Source: Acidovorax sp. 210-6
GTDB lineage: Bacteria > Pseudomonadota > Gammaproteobacteria > Burkholderiales > Burkholderiaceae_C
Reading direction: 5' to 3'
NCBI RefSeq assembly: GCF_010020825.1
Contig: NZ_JAACJE010000001.1
Span: 186,001 to 250,000 of the forward strand
DNA: 64,000 nucleotides
Shown here: in pieces, positions 1 through 8,300 of the stretch
Position numbering within the stretch: position 1 is the first letter of the stretch
How the letters are laid out: each line of letters begins with the position of its first letter
The notes under the pieces: generated by a model
The model's database searches: none
Told to the model about the DNA's origin: nothing
What the model saw: the letters and a program-made list of their open reading frames with translations, nothing else
Made by a program: the position numbers and the translations under genes

Positions 1-1
1 T

Positions 2-829
2 GCGGACATCATCATCACCACCGCCCTGATCCCCGGCAAGCCGGCGCCCAAGCTCATCACTGCCGAGATGGTGCAGAGCATGAAGCCCGGCAGCGTGATC
101 GTGGACATGGCCGCCGAACAGGGCGGCAATTGCGAACTGACCGTGCCCGGCGAGGCCGTGGTGCGCCATGGCGTGACCATCATCGGCTACACCGACCTGG
201 CCTCGCGCCTGGCCAAGCAATCGTCCACGCTCTATGCCACCAACCTGCTGCGGCTGGTAGAGGAACTGTGCAAGGCCAAGGACGGCGTGGCCGTGGTCAA
301 CATGGAGGATGATGCGATCCGCGGCCTCACCGTCATCAAGGACGGCGCCGTTACCTGGCCCGCACCGCCCCTCAAGCAGGCCCCGGCGCCCGCGCCCAAG
401 CCTGCGGCGGCCCCCGTGGAGCAGAAGAAGGGCGGCCATGGGCATGGCAGCAGCGGCCCCTTGCCCGCCAAGACCCTGGGCATCATCTTTGCCGTGGCGG
501 CGGTGGCTTTCTGGTTCATTGGTGCCTACGCGCCGGCGGCCTTCCTGGGGCACTTCACGGTGTTCGTGCTGGCCTGTTTCATCGGCTACATGGTGGTGTG
601 GAACGTTACGCCCGCGCTGCACACGCCGTTGATGAGCGTGACCAACGCTATCTCCAGCATCATTGCCATCGGGGCCCTGGTGCAGATTGCCCCGCCCGAA
701 GCCGGGGTGAACGGGAGGCCTGACGGGCTGATCCTCTGGCTGGCCTTTGCCGCCATCGTGCTCACGGCCATCAACATGTTCGGCGGCTTTGCCGTGACGC
801 GCCGCATGCTCGCCATGTTCCGCAAATAA
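2..829 (+). CDS. pntA: NAD(P) transhydrogenase subunit alpha, C-terminal part (start lies before the window)
   Basis: Partial gene: the frame is open to the first base, so the N-terminus is missing. The 275 visible residues contain the end of the NAD(H)-binding domain, then a proline/alanine- and histidine/glycine-rich linker (about residues 120-155), then four hydrophobic segments forming the first part of the membrane domain. NAD-binding and membrane parts are on one chain, as in E. coli PntA, rather than split into PntAA and PntAB. With PntB it forms the inner-membrane pump that couples hydride transfer from NADH to NADP+ to proton entry. pntB follows 30 nt downstream. An ATG at 68 is internal and should not be taken as the start. 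Confidence 0.93.
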   Translation, partial: ADIIITTALIPGKPAPKLITAEMVQSMKPGSVIVDMAAEQGGNCELTVPGEAVVRHGVTIIGYTDLASRLAKQSSTLYATNLLRLVEELCKAKDGVAVVNMEDDAIRGLTVIKDGAVTWPAPPLKQAPAPAPKPAAAPVEQKKGGHGHGSSGPLPAKTLGIIFAVAAVAFWFIGAYAPAAFLGHFTVFVLACFIGYMVVWNVTPALHTPLMSVTNAISSIIAIGALVQIAPPEAGVNGRPDGLILWLAFAAIVLTAINMFGGFAVTRRMLAMFRK

Positions 830-859
830 GAACGAGACCCACAGCAAGGAAACAAACCC

Positions 860-2272
860 ATGTCCCAAAGTCTCGCTACTGTCGCCTACCTCGGCGCTGC
901 CATCCTCTTCATCCTCAGCCTCGGAGGCTTGTCCAACCCCGAAACATCCCGCCGCGGCAATCTGTTCGGCATGATCGGCATGGCCCTGGCTGTGCTGGCC
1001 ACGGTGTTCGGCCCGCGCGTCAGCCCCTCGGGCATCGTGTGGATCGTTGGTGCCCTGGTCGTTGGCGGCAGCATCGGCCTGTATGCCGCCAAGGTCGTGA
1101 AAATGACCCAGATGCCCGAACTGGTCGCGCTCATGCACAGCCTGGTCGGTCTGGCGGCCTGTCTTGTGGGCTTTGCCAGCTATGTCGATACCTCGATCCA
1201 ACTGCAAGGTGCGGAAAAGGCCATCCATGAGGTGGAGATCTACGTCGGCATCCTGATCGGCGCTGTGACGTTCTCGGGTTCTCTGATTGCGTTCGGCAAG
1301 CTCAACGGCAAGATCGGCGGCAAGCCCCTGCTGCTGCCTGGGCGCCACTGGCTCAACCTGGTCGCGCTGCTGGTGGTGATCTGGTTCGGCAAGGAGTTCC
1401 TGGCCGCGCACGATGTGCAGTCGGGCATGCTGCCCCTGGTGGTGATGACCGTGATCGCGCTGCTCTTCGGCATCCACATGGTCATGGCCATCGGTGGCGC
1501 AGACATGCCGGTGGTGGTATCCATGCTCAACAGCTATTCCGGCTGGGCCGCGGCGGCCACGGGCTTCATGCTGAGCAACGACCTGCTGATCGTGACCGGC
1601 GCGCTGGTCGGCTCCTCGGGCGCAATCCTGTCCTACATCATGTGCAACGCGATGAACCGCAACTTCATCAGCGTGATCGCGGGTGGTTTTGGTTCCGGCG
1701 GTGGAGCCCCGGCCAAGACGGGTGATGCGGCCGCGCCCCAGGGCGAGGTGGTCCCTGTGAGCTCCGCCGAGACGGCAGAGATGCTGCGCGAGGCCAAGAG
1801 CGTCATCATCGTGCCCGGCTACGGTATGGCCGTGGCCCAGGCACAGCACACCGTCAACGACATCACCAAGACCCTGCGCGACAAGGGCGTGCAGGTGCGT
1901 TTTGCCATCCACCCCGTGGCGGGCCGCATGCCCGGTCACATGAACGTGCTGCTGGCCGAGGCCAAGGTTCCCTACGACATCGTGATGGAGATGGACGAAA
2001 TCAACGAGGACTTCCCGGACACCGATGTGGCCATCGTCATTGGCGCCAATGACATCGTCAACCCGGCTGCGCAGGACGACCCGACCAGCCCCATCGCAGG
2101 CATGCCCGTGCTTGAGGTGTGGAAAGCCAAGACCTCGATCGTGATGAAGCGCTCCATGGCATCGGGTTACGCCGGCGTGGACAACCCGCTCTTCTACAAG
2201 GAAAACAACCGCATGCTGTTCGGTGACGCCAAAAAGATGCTGGACGAAGTGCTGGGCGCGCTCAAAGGCTGA
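860..2272 (+). CDS. pntB: NAD(P) transhydrogenase subunit beta
   Basis: 470 residues, the usual PntB length. The first ~270 residues carry eight or nine hydrophobic segments (the rest of the proton channel). A soluble NADP(H)-binding domain follows, containing [10 protein letters not shown] near residue 319 and the conserved C-terminal stretch [16 protein letters not shown] near residue 430, which contacts NADP. The start is the ATG at 860, preceded by an AAGGAAA ribosome-binding site. It lies 30 nt after pntA, so the two are one operon. The complex supplies NADPH for biosynthesis and redox defence. Confidence 0.96.
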   Translation: MSQSLATVAYLGAAILFILSLGGLSNPETSRRGNLFGMIGMALAVLATVFGPRVSPSGIVWIVGALVVGGSIGLYAAKVVKMTQMPELVALMHSLVGLAACLVGFASYVDTSIQLQGAEKAIHEVEIYVGILIGAVTFSGSLIAFGKLNGKIGGKPLLLPGRHWLNLVALLVVIWFGKEFLAAHDVQSGMLPLVVMTVIALLFGIHMVMAIGGADMPVVVSMLNSYSGWAAAATGFMLSNDLLIVTGALVGSSGAILSYIMCNAMNRNFISVIAGGFGSGGGAPAKTGDAAAPQGEVVPVSSAETAEMLREAKSVIIVPGYGMAVAQAQHTVNDITKTLRDKGVQVRFAIHPVAGRMPGHMNVLLAEAKVPYDIVMEMDEINEDFPDTDVAIVIGANDIVNPAAQDDPTSPIAGMPVLEVWKAKTSIVMKRSMASGYAGVDNPLFYKENNRMLFGDAKKMLDEVLGALKG

Positions 2273-2368
2273 CAGGGCATAATTCCCACAGGAAAAAAGC
2301 ACGACCGTGCGGAGTTTTGGGCACGGTTTTCACACACAACAGAGATTGAACCATCAGGAGACTTGGAG

Positions 2369-4048
2369 ATGACCGACCGCATTTGGCTCAAGAGCTATCC
2401 CTCTGGCGTGCCTGCAGACATCGACCCGGGGCAGTACCCTTCCCTCGTGGCGCTGATGGAAGAGGCCTTTCAGAAGTACGCAGACCGCGTGGCCTACAGC
2501 TTCATGGGCAAGGATGTCAGCTATGCGCAGACCGATTCTCTGAGCAAGGCCTTTGCGACATACCTGCAGGGCCTGGGCCTGGTCAAGGGCGACCGCGTGG
2601 CCATCATGATGCCCAATGTGCCGCAATACCCGGTCGCGGTTGCGGCCATCCTGCGCGCCGGCTTCGTGGTGGTCAACGTCAACCCGCTGTACACGCCGCG
2701 CGAACTGGAGCACCAGCTCAAGGACTCGGGCTCCAAGGCGATTGTCATCATCGAAAACTTCGCCACCACGCTGCAGCAGTGCATCACGCACACGCCGGTC
2801 AAGCATGTGGTGCTGTGCGCCATGGGTGACCAGTTGGGCTTGCTCAAGGGCGCGCTGGTCAACTACGTGGTGCGCAACGTCAAGAAGATGGTTCCCGCCT
2901 ACGACCTGCCGGGGGCCGTGCGCTTCAACGAGGCCATTGCCCAGGGCACCCGTGGAACGCTCAAGAAGCCGGACATCAAGCCCGACGACATCGCCCTGCT
3001 GCAATACACCGGCGGCACCACGGGCGTGAGCAAGGGCGCAGTGCTGCTGCATCGCAACATCATTGCCAACGTGCTGCAGTCCGAGGCCTGGAATGCACCG
3101 GTGATGAACAAGGTGCCCGCAGGCGAACAGCCCACGGCCGTGTGCGCGCTGCCGCTGTACCACATCTTCGCGTTCACCGTGAACATGATGCTGTCCATGC
3201 GCACCGGTGGCAAGACCATCCTGATTCCCAACCCGCGCGATCTGCCCGCAGTGTTGAAGGAACTGTCCAAGCACACCTTCCACAGCTTCCCGGCCGTCAA
3301 CACGCTGTTCAACGGTCTGGCCAATCATCCTGACTTCAACACCGTCAACTGGAAGAACCTCAAGGTGTCCGTGGGCGGTGGCATGGCGGTGCAGGGCGCC
3401 GTAGCCAAGCTGTGGCTGGACAAGACAGGCTGCCCGATCTGCGAAGGCTACGGTTTGTCGGAAACCAGCCCCTCGGCCAGTTGCAACCCGGTGACGGCCA
3501 CCGAGTTCACCGGCACCATCGGTCTGCCCTTGCCCGGCACCAGCATGAAGCTGCTCGATGACGAGGGCAATCAGGTCACCGAACTGGGCCAGCCCGGAGA
3601 AATCGCCATCAAGGGCCCGCAGGTGATGGCGGGCTACTGGCAGCGCCCGGACGAAACCGCCAAGGTCATGACGGCGGATGGCTACTTCAAGACTGGTGAC
3701 GTGGGTGTGATGGACGAGCGCGGCTTCTTCAAGATCGTGGACCGCAAGAAGGACATGATTCTGGTCAGCGGCTTCAACGTCTATCCCAACGAGGTGGAAG
3801 AGGTGGTCGCCAACTGCCCTGGCGTGATGGAATGTGCCGCCGTGGGCGTGCCCGATGACAAGTCTGGCGAGGCGGTCAAGCTCGTCATCGTCAAGAAAGA
3901 CCCTGACCTGACCGAGGCCCAGGTGCGCGAATACTGCCGCCACGAACTGACGGGCTACAAGCAGCCCAAGGTGATCGAGTTCCGCACCGAGCTGCCCAAG
4001 ACCCCGGTGGGCAAGATCCTGCGGCGCGAGCTGCGCGACAAGAAGTAA
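2369..4048 (+). CDS. fadD: Long-chain fatty acid--CoA ligase
   Basis: Acyl-CoA synthetase of the AMP-forming family, 559 residues, which activates fatty acids with ATP and CoA for beta-oxidation. Visible motifs are the phosphate-binding YTGGTTGVSKGA (about residue 212), GYGLSET (about 360), and the hinge and C-terminal block DRKKDMILVSGFNVYPNE (about 457). The catalytic lysine is in the PVGKILRR segment at the end. I chose the ATG at 2369 rather than the in-frame TTG at 2363 because AGGAG at 2356-2360 is 8 nt from it. The gene has its own upstream gap of about 100 nt and ends at a strong terminator, so it is probably monocistronic. Confidence 0.95.
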   Translation: MTDRIWLKSYPSGVPADIDPGQYPSLVALMEEAFQKYADRVAYSFMGKDVSYAQTDSLSKAFATYLQGLGLVKGDRVAIMMPNVPQYPVAVAAILRAGFVVVNVNPLYTPRELEHQLKDSGSKAIVIIENFATTLQQCITHTPVKHVVLCAMGDQLGLLKGALVNYVVRNVKKMVPAYDLPGAVRFNEAIAQGTRGTLKKPDIKPDDIALLQYTGGTTGVSKGAVLLHRNIIANVLQSEAWNAPVMNKVPAGEQPTAVCALPLYHIFAFTVNMMLSMRTGGKTILIPNPRDLPAVLKELSKHTFHSFPAVNTLFNGLANHPDFNTVNWKNLKVSVGGGMAVQGAVAKLWLDKTGCPICEGYGLSETSPSASCNPVTATEFTGTIGLPLPGTSMKLLDDEGNQVTELGQPGEIAIKGPQVMAGYWQRPDETAKVMTADGYFKTGDVGVMDERGFFKIVDRKKDMILVSGFNVYPNEVEEVVANCPGVMECAAVGVPDDKSGEAVKLVIVKKDPDLTEAQVREYCRHELTGYKQPKVIEFRTELPKTPVGKILRRELRDKK

Positions 4049-4090
4049 GCCGACGCTGAAGCCGTCGCGCATTCTTTGCGCCACAATGCC

Positions 4091-4118
4091 GAGCGGCCAC
4101 CAGGGCCGCTCTTTTTTT
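4091..4118 (+). terminator. Rho-independent terminator of fadD
   Basis: An 8-bp perfect stem, GAGCGGCC paired with GGCCGCTC around a 5-nt loop, is followed by seven T residues. It ends 9 nt before the next start codon (4128), so the mtnN gene is either read through or uses a promoter overlapping this site. Confidence 0.85.
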
Positions 4119-4127
4119 CTCTTTCCC

Positions 4128-4877
4128 ATGACTACAGCCATCCTCAGTGCCCTTCCCGAAGAACAATCCGGTTTGGTGGAAAGCCTGGAGCAAGCCCGGC
4201 GCGTGATGCACGCTGGGCGCTCCTTCTGGACGGGGGCGTTGCATGGCAAGCCGGTGGTGCTGGCGCTCTCGGGCATTGGCAAGGTGGCTGCGGCCACCAC
4301 CGCCACGGTGCTGATTGAGCGTTTTGCATCCCAGCGCATCGTGTTCACGGGCGTGGCAGGCGGGGTGGGCGATGGCGTGCAGGTGGGCGATGTGGTGGTG
4401 GCGCACGACTATGTGCAGCACGACATGGATGTGTCGCCCCTGTTCGAGCGCTGGCTGGTGCCTGGCTACCCCGGTGTGCGCCTGGCCTGCGATGCGGAAC
4501 TCTCGGCGCAGTTGGCGCAGGCAGTGCGCCACTGCCTGACCACCGAAGGGGCACTTCTGCACACGGGCCCAGCGGGCCGTGCGCCCCGTCTGCACCAGGG
4601 CCTGATGGCCAGTGGCGACCGCTTCATCACCTGTGCCCAGGTCTCGCGCGCGCTGCGCGAGCCGCTGCTGGCTGCAGGCCACGATGTGCTGGCCGTGGAA
4701 ATGGAGGGCGCCGCGGTGGCCCAGGTGTGCCTGGACTACGCTGTACCCTTTGCCGCCGTGCGCACCATTTCGGACCGGGCAGACGACGACGCCCATGTCG
4801 ATTTCCCGGTATTCATCCAGAACGTGGCCAGCCGCTATGCCGACCACATCGTGCGGCAATTGATGAATTTGCTATAA
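4128..4877 (+). CDS. mtnN: 5'-methylthioadenosine/S-adenosylhomocysteine nucleosidase family protein
   Basis: 249-residue nucleoside phosphorylase-fold protein that would cleave the glycosidic bond of methylthioadenosine and S-adenosylhomocysteine, recycling the products of methylation and polyamine synthesis. The start ATG at 4128 gives MTTAILSALPEE, matching the family N-terminus with its acidic residues. The substrate loop VEMEGAAVAQ lies near residue 190, and the catalytic aspartate is in RTISDRADDD near 214. The stop codon falls inside a copy of the interspersed palindromic repeat (4868-4927). The next gene, corA, is convergent. The sequence differs from E. coli Pfs in loops, so exact substrate preference is inferred. 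Confidence 0.88.
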   Translation: MTTAILSALPEEQSGLVESLEQARRVMHAGRSFWTGALHGKPVVLALSGIGKVAAATTATVLIERFASQRIVFTGVAGGVGDGVQVGDVVVAHDYVQHDMDVSPLFERWLVPGYPGVRLACDAELSAQLAQAVRHCLTTEGALLHTGPAGRAPRLHQGLMASGDRFITCAQVSRALREPLLAAGHDVLAVEMEGAAVAQVCLDYAVPFAAVRTISDRADDDAHVDFPVFIQNVASRYADHIVRQLMNLL

Positions 4878-4927
4878 AAATGATAGCTGTCAGCGCTTTA
4901 TTTATAAGCGCTGGTGCCATTTTTTTA
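4868..4927. repeat. Interspersed palindromic repeat, copy 1 (reverse orientation)
   Basis: Contains GCTATAAAAATGATAGC, then AGCGCTT-N7-AAGCGCT, then GGTGCCATTTTTTT. It lies exactly between convergent mtnN and corA. The TAA of mtnN (4875-4877) and the TAA of corA (4925-4927 on the minus strand) are both formed by the repeat. The stem with a T-run makes it a plausible bidirectional terminator. Confidence 0.8.
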
Positions 4928-5911
4928 CTTCAACCAGCCTCGCTTGCGGAAATACCACATGGGGCCCAGCGCGCTGGCCAGCATGAGTGCCAGCGCAAAC
5001 GGATAGCCCCATTTCTGGCCCAACTCGGGCATGTACTGAAAGTTCATGCCGTACACGCTGGCGATCAAGGTAGGGGGCAACAGCGCCACGCTGGCCACCG
5101 AGAAGATCTTGATGATCTTGTTCTGGTTGATATTGATGAAACCGACCGTGGCGTCCATCAGGAAGTTGATCTTGTCGAACAGAAAGGCCGTGTGGCTGTC
5201 CAGCGACTCGATGTCGCGCAGGATCTGGCGCGCCTCCTCGAACTGCTCGGCGTTGAGCATCTTGCTGCGCATCATGAAGCTCACCGCGCGGCGCGTGTCC
5301 ATCACGTTGCGGCGGATGCGGCCGTTCAAGTCTTCCTGGCGTGCAATGGCGGCCAGCACCTCACCAGCGCGCGCGTCGGTCACATCGCCTGCCAGCACCT
5401 GGGTGCTGACCTTTTCCAGGTCGTCGTAAATGCCTTCGAGCGTGTCGGCCGAGTACTCGGCGTCGGCGTCGAACAGCTTGAGCAACACGTCGCGTGCATC
5501 CTCGATCAGCCCCGGTGCGCGTCGCGCACGCAGGCGCAGGAGGCGAAACACCGGAATGTCCTCGTCGTGCAGCGAGAACAGCACGCCCTTGCTGCGCAGA
5601 CTGGGGTTGATGAGGTTCAGGATGAAGGCCACGCGCACCGAACGTGGCTGCTCGTGGTCGTCGATCAGGAAGTCGCTGCGGATGTGCAGTTCGCCGTTGT
5701 CTTCCTCGTAGAAGCGGGCCGATTCCTCGATGTCCTCGTCCATCGCATCCTCGGGGATGGACAGGCCGTAGTACTGCGAAACCCAGCGCTTTTCGTCCAG
5801 CGTGGGGGATTCCAGATCGACCCAGATGGGCTGGAAGCGAGACAGCTCTTCCAGCGATTCGATTTCTTCCTGGACGAGGCGCCCATTGGCGAGCGTGAAG
5901 ATATTGAGCAT
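4925..5911 (-). CDS. corA: Magnesium/cobalt transporter CorA
   Basis: 328 residues, the usual length of the CorA Mg2+ channel. A long cytoplasmic alpha/beta domain is followed by two membrane helices at the C-terminus. The signature GMN tripeptide sits in YGMNF at about residue 287, at the end of the first helix. The C-terminus is basic (RKRGWLK), as expected for cytoplasmic ends. The start at 5911 is an ATG. It is a single-gene unit, convergent with mtnN. A 9-bp inverted repeat in the upstream region (5956-5991) could belong to its leader. Confidence 0.95.
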   Translation of the reverse strand: MLNIFTLANGRLVQEEIESLEELSRFQPIWVDLESPTLDEKRWVSQYYGLSIPEDAMDEDIEESARFYEEDNGELHIRSDFLIDDHEQPRSVRVAFILNLINPSLRSKGVLFSLHDEDIPVFRLLRLRARRAPGLIEDARDVLLKLFDADAEYSADTLEGIYDDLEKVSTQVLAGDVTDARAGEVLAAIARQEDLNGRIRRNVMDTRRAVSFMMRSKMLNAEQFEEARQILRDIESLDSHTAFLFDKINFLMDATVGFININQNKIIKIFSVASVALLPPTLIASVYGMNFQYMPELGQKWGYPFALALMLASALGPMWYFRKRGWLK

Positions 5912-5955
5912 GCGATTGCTCCCTGAAGGGGGTGGCCGGGGGCTGGGTTGGGGGC

Positions 5956-5991
5956 GCTTTCAGCCCCGGCACGAACCAGGGAGCTGAAAGC
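5956..5991. repeat. Inverted repeat upstream of corA
   Basis: GCTTTCAGC at 5956-5964 is repeated as its exact complement GCTGAAAGC at 5983-5991 with 18 nt between. It lies in the 174-nt gap between the glycosylase-like gene and corA, both on the minus strand, and could act as a weak terminator of the upstream operon or as part of the corA leader. There is no T-run. Confidence 0.4.
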
Positions 5992-6085
5992 TATCGACTG
6001 GGATAGGCTTCCATGGCAAAGGCTCCAAATTGCAAGCTGGGAATTATCGCACCGGCTTTGTTGCAGTGCACGCTGTGTGGCGCGC

Positions 6086-6856
6086 TTACTGCGCTGCAGC
6101 GGCAGCCAGTGCACGGGCGCGGCACAGGTCTTCCCAGGACGCAGGTTTGAGGTGCGGTGAGCGCAACAGCACCGGTGCATCGAACGTGACCACTGCAGGC
6201 ACCCCGGCCAGTGTAAAAGGCTGGCCGCGCAATTGCCCCAGGGGTTCGCTGCGGCCCAGGCAGTGGCGCACGGCGACGCGGCCCATCACCAGCACGACGG
6301 CGGGAGCCAGCCGTGCCACCACCTCGGCCAGCGCGTTGTCCACGCCGGTGCCTTCGGCGCCAGAGGGGGCCTGGTCGAGCGTGCACAGAGCCACCCGGGG
6401 GTGCTGGTGCAGGCCCAGTGCGCGCAGCATGTTGTCGAGCAGGCGTCCGGCCTGCTCCGCCAGGGCGGCGCTGCCGTGCACGCCTTCGGCCACCAGCAGC
6501 CAGGCCGCGCCCAGTGCGGGTGGGCACAGTGCGGGGTTGGCATCGGGGTACAGCGTGCGTGGTTCCTGCAGTACCGCTTGTGCCGTGGTGGCGTGCGTGG
6601 AGGGCGCAGGGCTTGCCGGTGTGGGTACTGCCGCGCTGGGTGCCGCAGTGGGGCGGGCTGGCGTCGGCGCAGCGGTGCTGCGGTGTAGGTTGCTCGCCGC
6701 GGGGCCGGGCACTGTGGTACCTGCGCTCCCGGTGCGCTGTGCCGAGGGAGCCTGCGCGTTCGCGCCTGCCTCCGGCAGCCACAGCCGCACGCCCATTTCC
6801 TGCAGCATGGCGCGCTGGCGGGGGTCGAGTGGCAGGCTGGGGGCCATAGTGCCCAT
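6086..6856 (-). CDS. Uracil-DNA glycosylase superfamily-like protein, apparently lacking catalytic motifs
   Basis: 256 residues. The N-terminal third is low-complexity (Ala/Pro/Thr). The C-terminal two thirds have the layout of family-4 uracil-DNA glycosylase: a hydrophobic strand LLVAEG, then AGRLLDNMLRALGL, and finally LLRSPHLKPASWEDL. In active family-4 enzymes the first motif is a GEAPG-type loop and the last begins with a catalytic His-Pro. Here the loop reads EGVHGSA, and FDAP stands where the His-Pro would be. The Fe-S cysteine spacing is not recognisable. The start ATG (6856) overlaps the rimI stop as TGATG, so it is translationally coupled to tsaB-rimI, the position where this glycosylase normally sits in Burkholderiales. 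Activity is doubtful. Confidence 0.7.
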   Translation of the reverse strand: MGTMAPSLPLDPRQRAMLQEMGVRLWLPEAGANAQAPSAQRTGSAGTTVPGPAASNLHRSTAAPTPARPTAAPSAAVPTPASPAPSTHATTAQAVLQEPRTLYPDANPALCPPALGAAWLLVAEGVHGSAALAEQAGRLLDNMLRALGLHQHPRVALCTLDQAPSGAEGTGVDNALAEVVARLAPAVVLVMGRVAVRHCLGRSEPLGQLRGQPFTLAGVPAVVTFDAPVLLRSPHLKPASWEDLCRARALAAAAAQ

Positions 6857-7338
6857 CACAGTGCGCGGCTCATCACAATGGCGTCTTCGCGCGCATCGCC
6901 GGCCGCCGGGTAGTAGCGCTTGCGCAGGCCGACCTGCTGAAAACCGTTGGAATGGTACACCGCACGGGCCCGCTCGTTGCTGACGCGCACTTCCAGCCAC
7001 AGCCATTGCAAGCCCTGCCCACGCGCCCACAGGGCCAGTGCGTCCAGCAGGATCTGCCCCCAACCCTGGCGCTGGAAGGCGGGTGCCACGGTCAAATTCA
7101 GCAGGTGGGCCTCTTCCACGCCGCGCATGGCCACAAAGTAGCCCAGCATCTGGTCGCCGCCCAGGAGGATGTCGATGCGGTAGCCGCTGGCCAGGGCGTC
7201 GGTGAAATGGCGGCGCGACCAGGGGTGGGGGTGGGCCAGGGCTTCGATGGCCAGCACCTCGTCCAGGCGTGCCAGGCTCAGGGGCTCCAGGCGCGCCTCC
7301 AGTGCCTGGGTGTCTGCGGGCATGGCAGCGGTGTTCAT
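6856..7338 (-). CDS. rimI: Ribosomal protein bS18 alanine N-acetyltransferase
   Basis: 160-residue GNAT acetyltransferase. The acetyl-CoA loop QRQGWG is preceded by LLNLTVAP, as in RimI. The C-terminal part VSNERARAVYHSNGFQQVG matches the substrate-side helix of the family. RimI acetylates the N-terminal alanine of ribosomal protein S18. I chose the ATG at 7338 because it overlaps the tsaB stop codon (ATGA). The order tsaB-rimI is common in proteobacteria. Confidence 0.9.
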   Translation of the reverse strand: MNTAAMPADTQALEARLEPLSLARLDEVLAIEALAHPHPWSRRHFTDALASGYRIDILLGGDQMLGYFVAMRGVEEAHLLNLTVAPAFQRQGWGQILLDALALWARGQGLQWLWLEVRVSNERARAVYHSNGFQQVGLRKRYYPAAGDAREDAIVMSRAL

Positions 7339-8033
7339 GCCGGCTTCCCCATGCGCAGGGCTTCGCGTTCGGCCGTGGTCTGCGCCACCTTGTCGCGCAG
7401 GTACAGAGGCATGGCGCCGTTGGCGTCCACATCCTGGCCTGCGGCCAGCAGGGCCGGGGCCAGTCGCAACAGGGCTGCGGCCGTGGGCAGGGCCCTCACA
7501 TGTTCGGCAGTGGGTGCCAGCCGGGTGGGATAGGCTGCCTGGGCGTTGCCCGCTACTGTCCAGCCTGCGGGAGCGTGGATGTGCTCGGGGGCTGCCAACA
7601 CCGGGCCGGATTCGGTGTGCCAGCGGTCCTGTTCCCAATGCAGGTGGGCGGCATAGACCTCGTCCATGCGGGCGTCCAGTACCGCTACCACCTGCTGGGC
7701 ACCATGCTGGTGGCGCGCTTGTTCGGCCACGGCATGGAGCGTATCGATGGGCAGCACACGCAGGCCGCGCCCGCCACCCGCACCAAACGCCAGGCCCTGT
7801 GCCACCGCGCAGGCGGTGCGCAATCCAGTGAAGGAGCCTGGCCCCCGGCCGAAGGCCAGTGCGTCCAACGCTCCCAGCTCCAGCCCCGCCTGGGCCAGCA
7901 GACTCTGGATGGACGCCAGCAGCCCGTGTGAAGCCTGTGCGCCGCCCGGGCCGGTGTGCTCCCACACCGAGCTGCCGCGCTGCACGGCGACGGACAGGGT
8001 TTCGGTGCTGGTATCGAAGGCGAGCAGGTTCAT
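7335..8033 (-). CDS. tsaB: tRNA threonylcarbamoyladenosine biosynthesis protein TsaB
   Basis: 232 residues with an ASKHA fold. It starts MNLLAFDTSTE, the family N-terminus, at the ATG at 8033; an upstream ATG nine codons earlier would add an atypical extension. FGRGPGSFTGLR at about residue 70 is the TsaB signature. TsaB partners TsaD and TsaE to transfer the threonylcarbamoyl group to A37 of ANN-decoding tRNAs; the Sua5-type synthase that makes the activated intermediate is also in this window (16928-17944). It is first in the tsaB-rimI-glycosylase operon. Confidence 0.93.
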   Translation of the reverse strand: MNLLAFDTSTETLSVAVQRGSSVWEHTGPGGAQASHGLLASIQSLLAQAGLELGALDALAFGRGPGSFTGLRTACAVAQGLAFGAGGGRGLRVLPIDTLHAVAEQARHQHGAQQVVAVLDARMDEVYAAHLHWEQDRWHTESGPVLAAPEHIHAPAGWTVAGNAQAAYPTRLAPTAEHVRALPTAAALLRLAPALLAAGQDVDANGAMPLYLRDKVAQTTAEREALRMGKPA

Positions 8034-8300
8034 GGGCCGGTCAGAAGGGGAAGCGGGCATTATCGCCAGACTTTCCGCAGACTTGAAAGCTGACCGAACG
8101 CGAAATCACCGTCAGGCCGTGGCGATGGTCCCTTTGGCGAGTCATGCGACGACACCAATCGAAAGAGGGTGCTGATCGCTGACGCAGATAATTTTTAGGT
8201 ATCGGTACTTGTCCCTCGATAGAAAAACAACCGCTCCCCGTAGCATCTTCTCCAATTCACAACGGTGGTGCTGAGGCACCCAATAGAAGGAGACTGGCTT

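Noticed and set aside
2354-4348. 664-codon frame antisense to fadD, and similar long antisense frames opposite leuS (28140-31400) and trkA/proA (37600-40686)
   Set aside because: They lie over strongly conserved genes, and high GC makes long open frames on the opposite strand. Their residues are His/Gln/Arg-rich with no domain.
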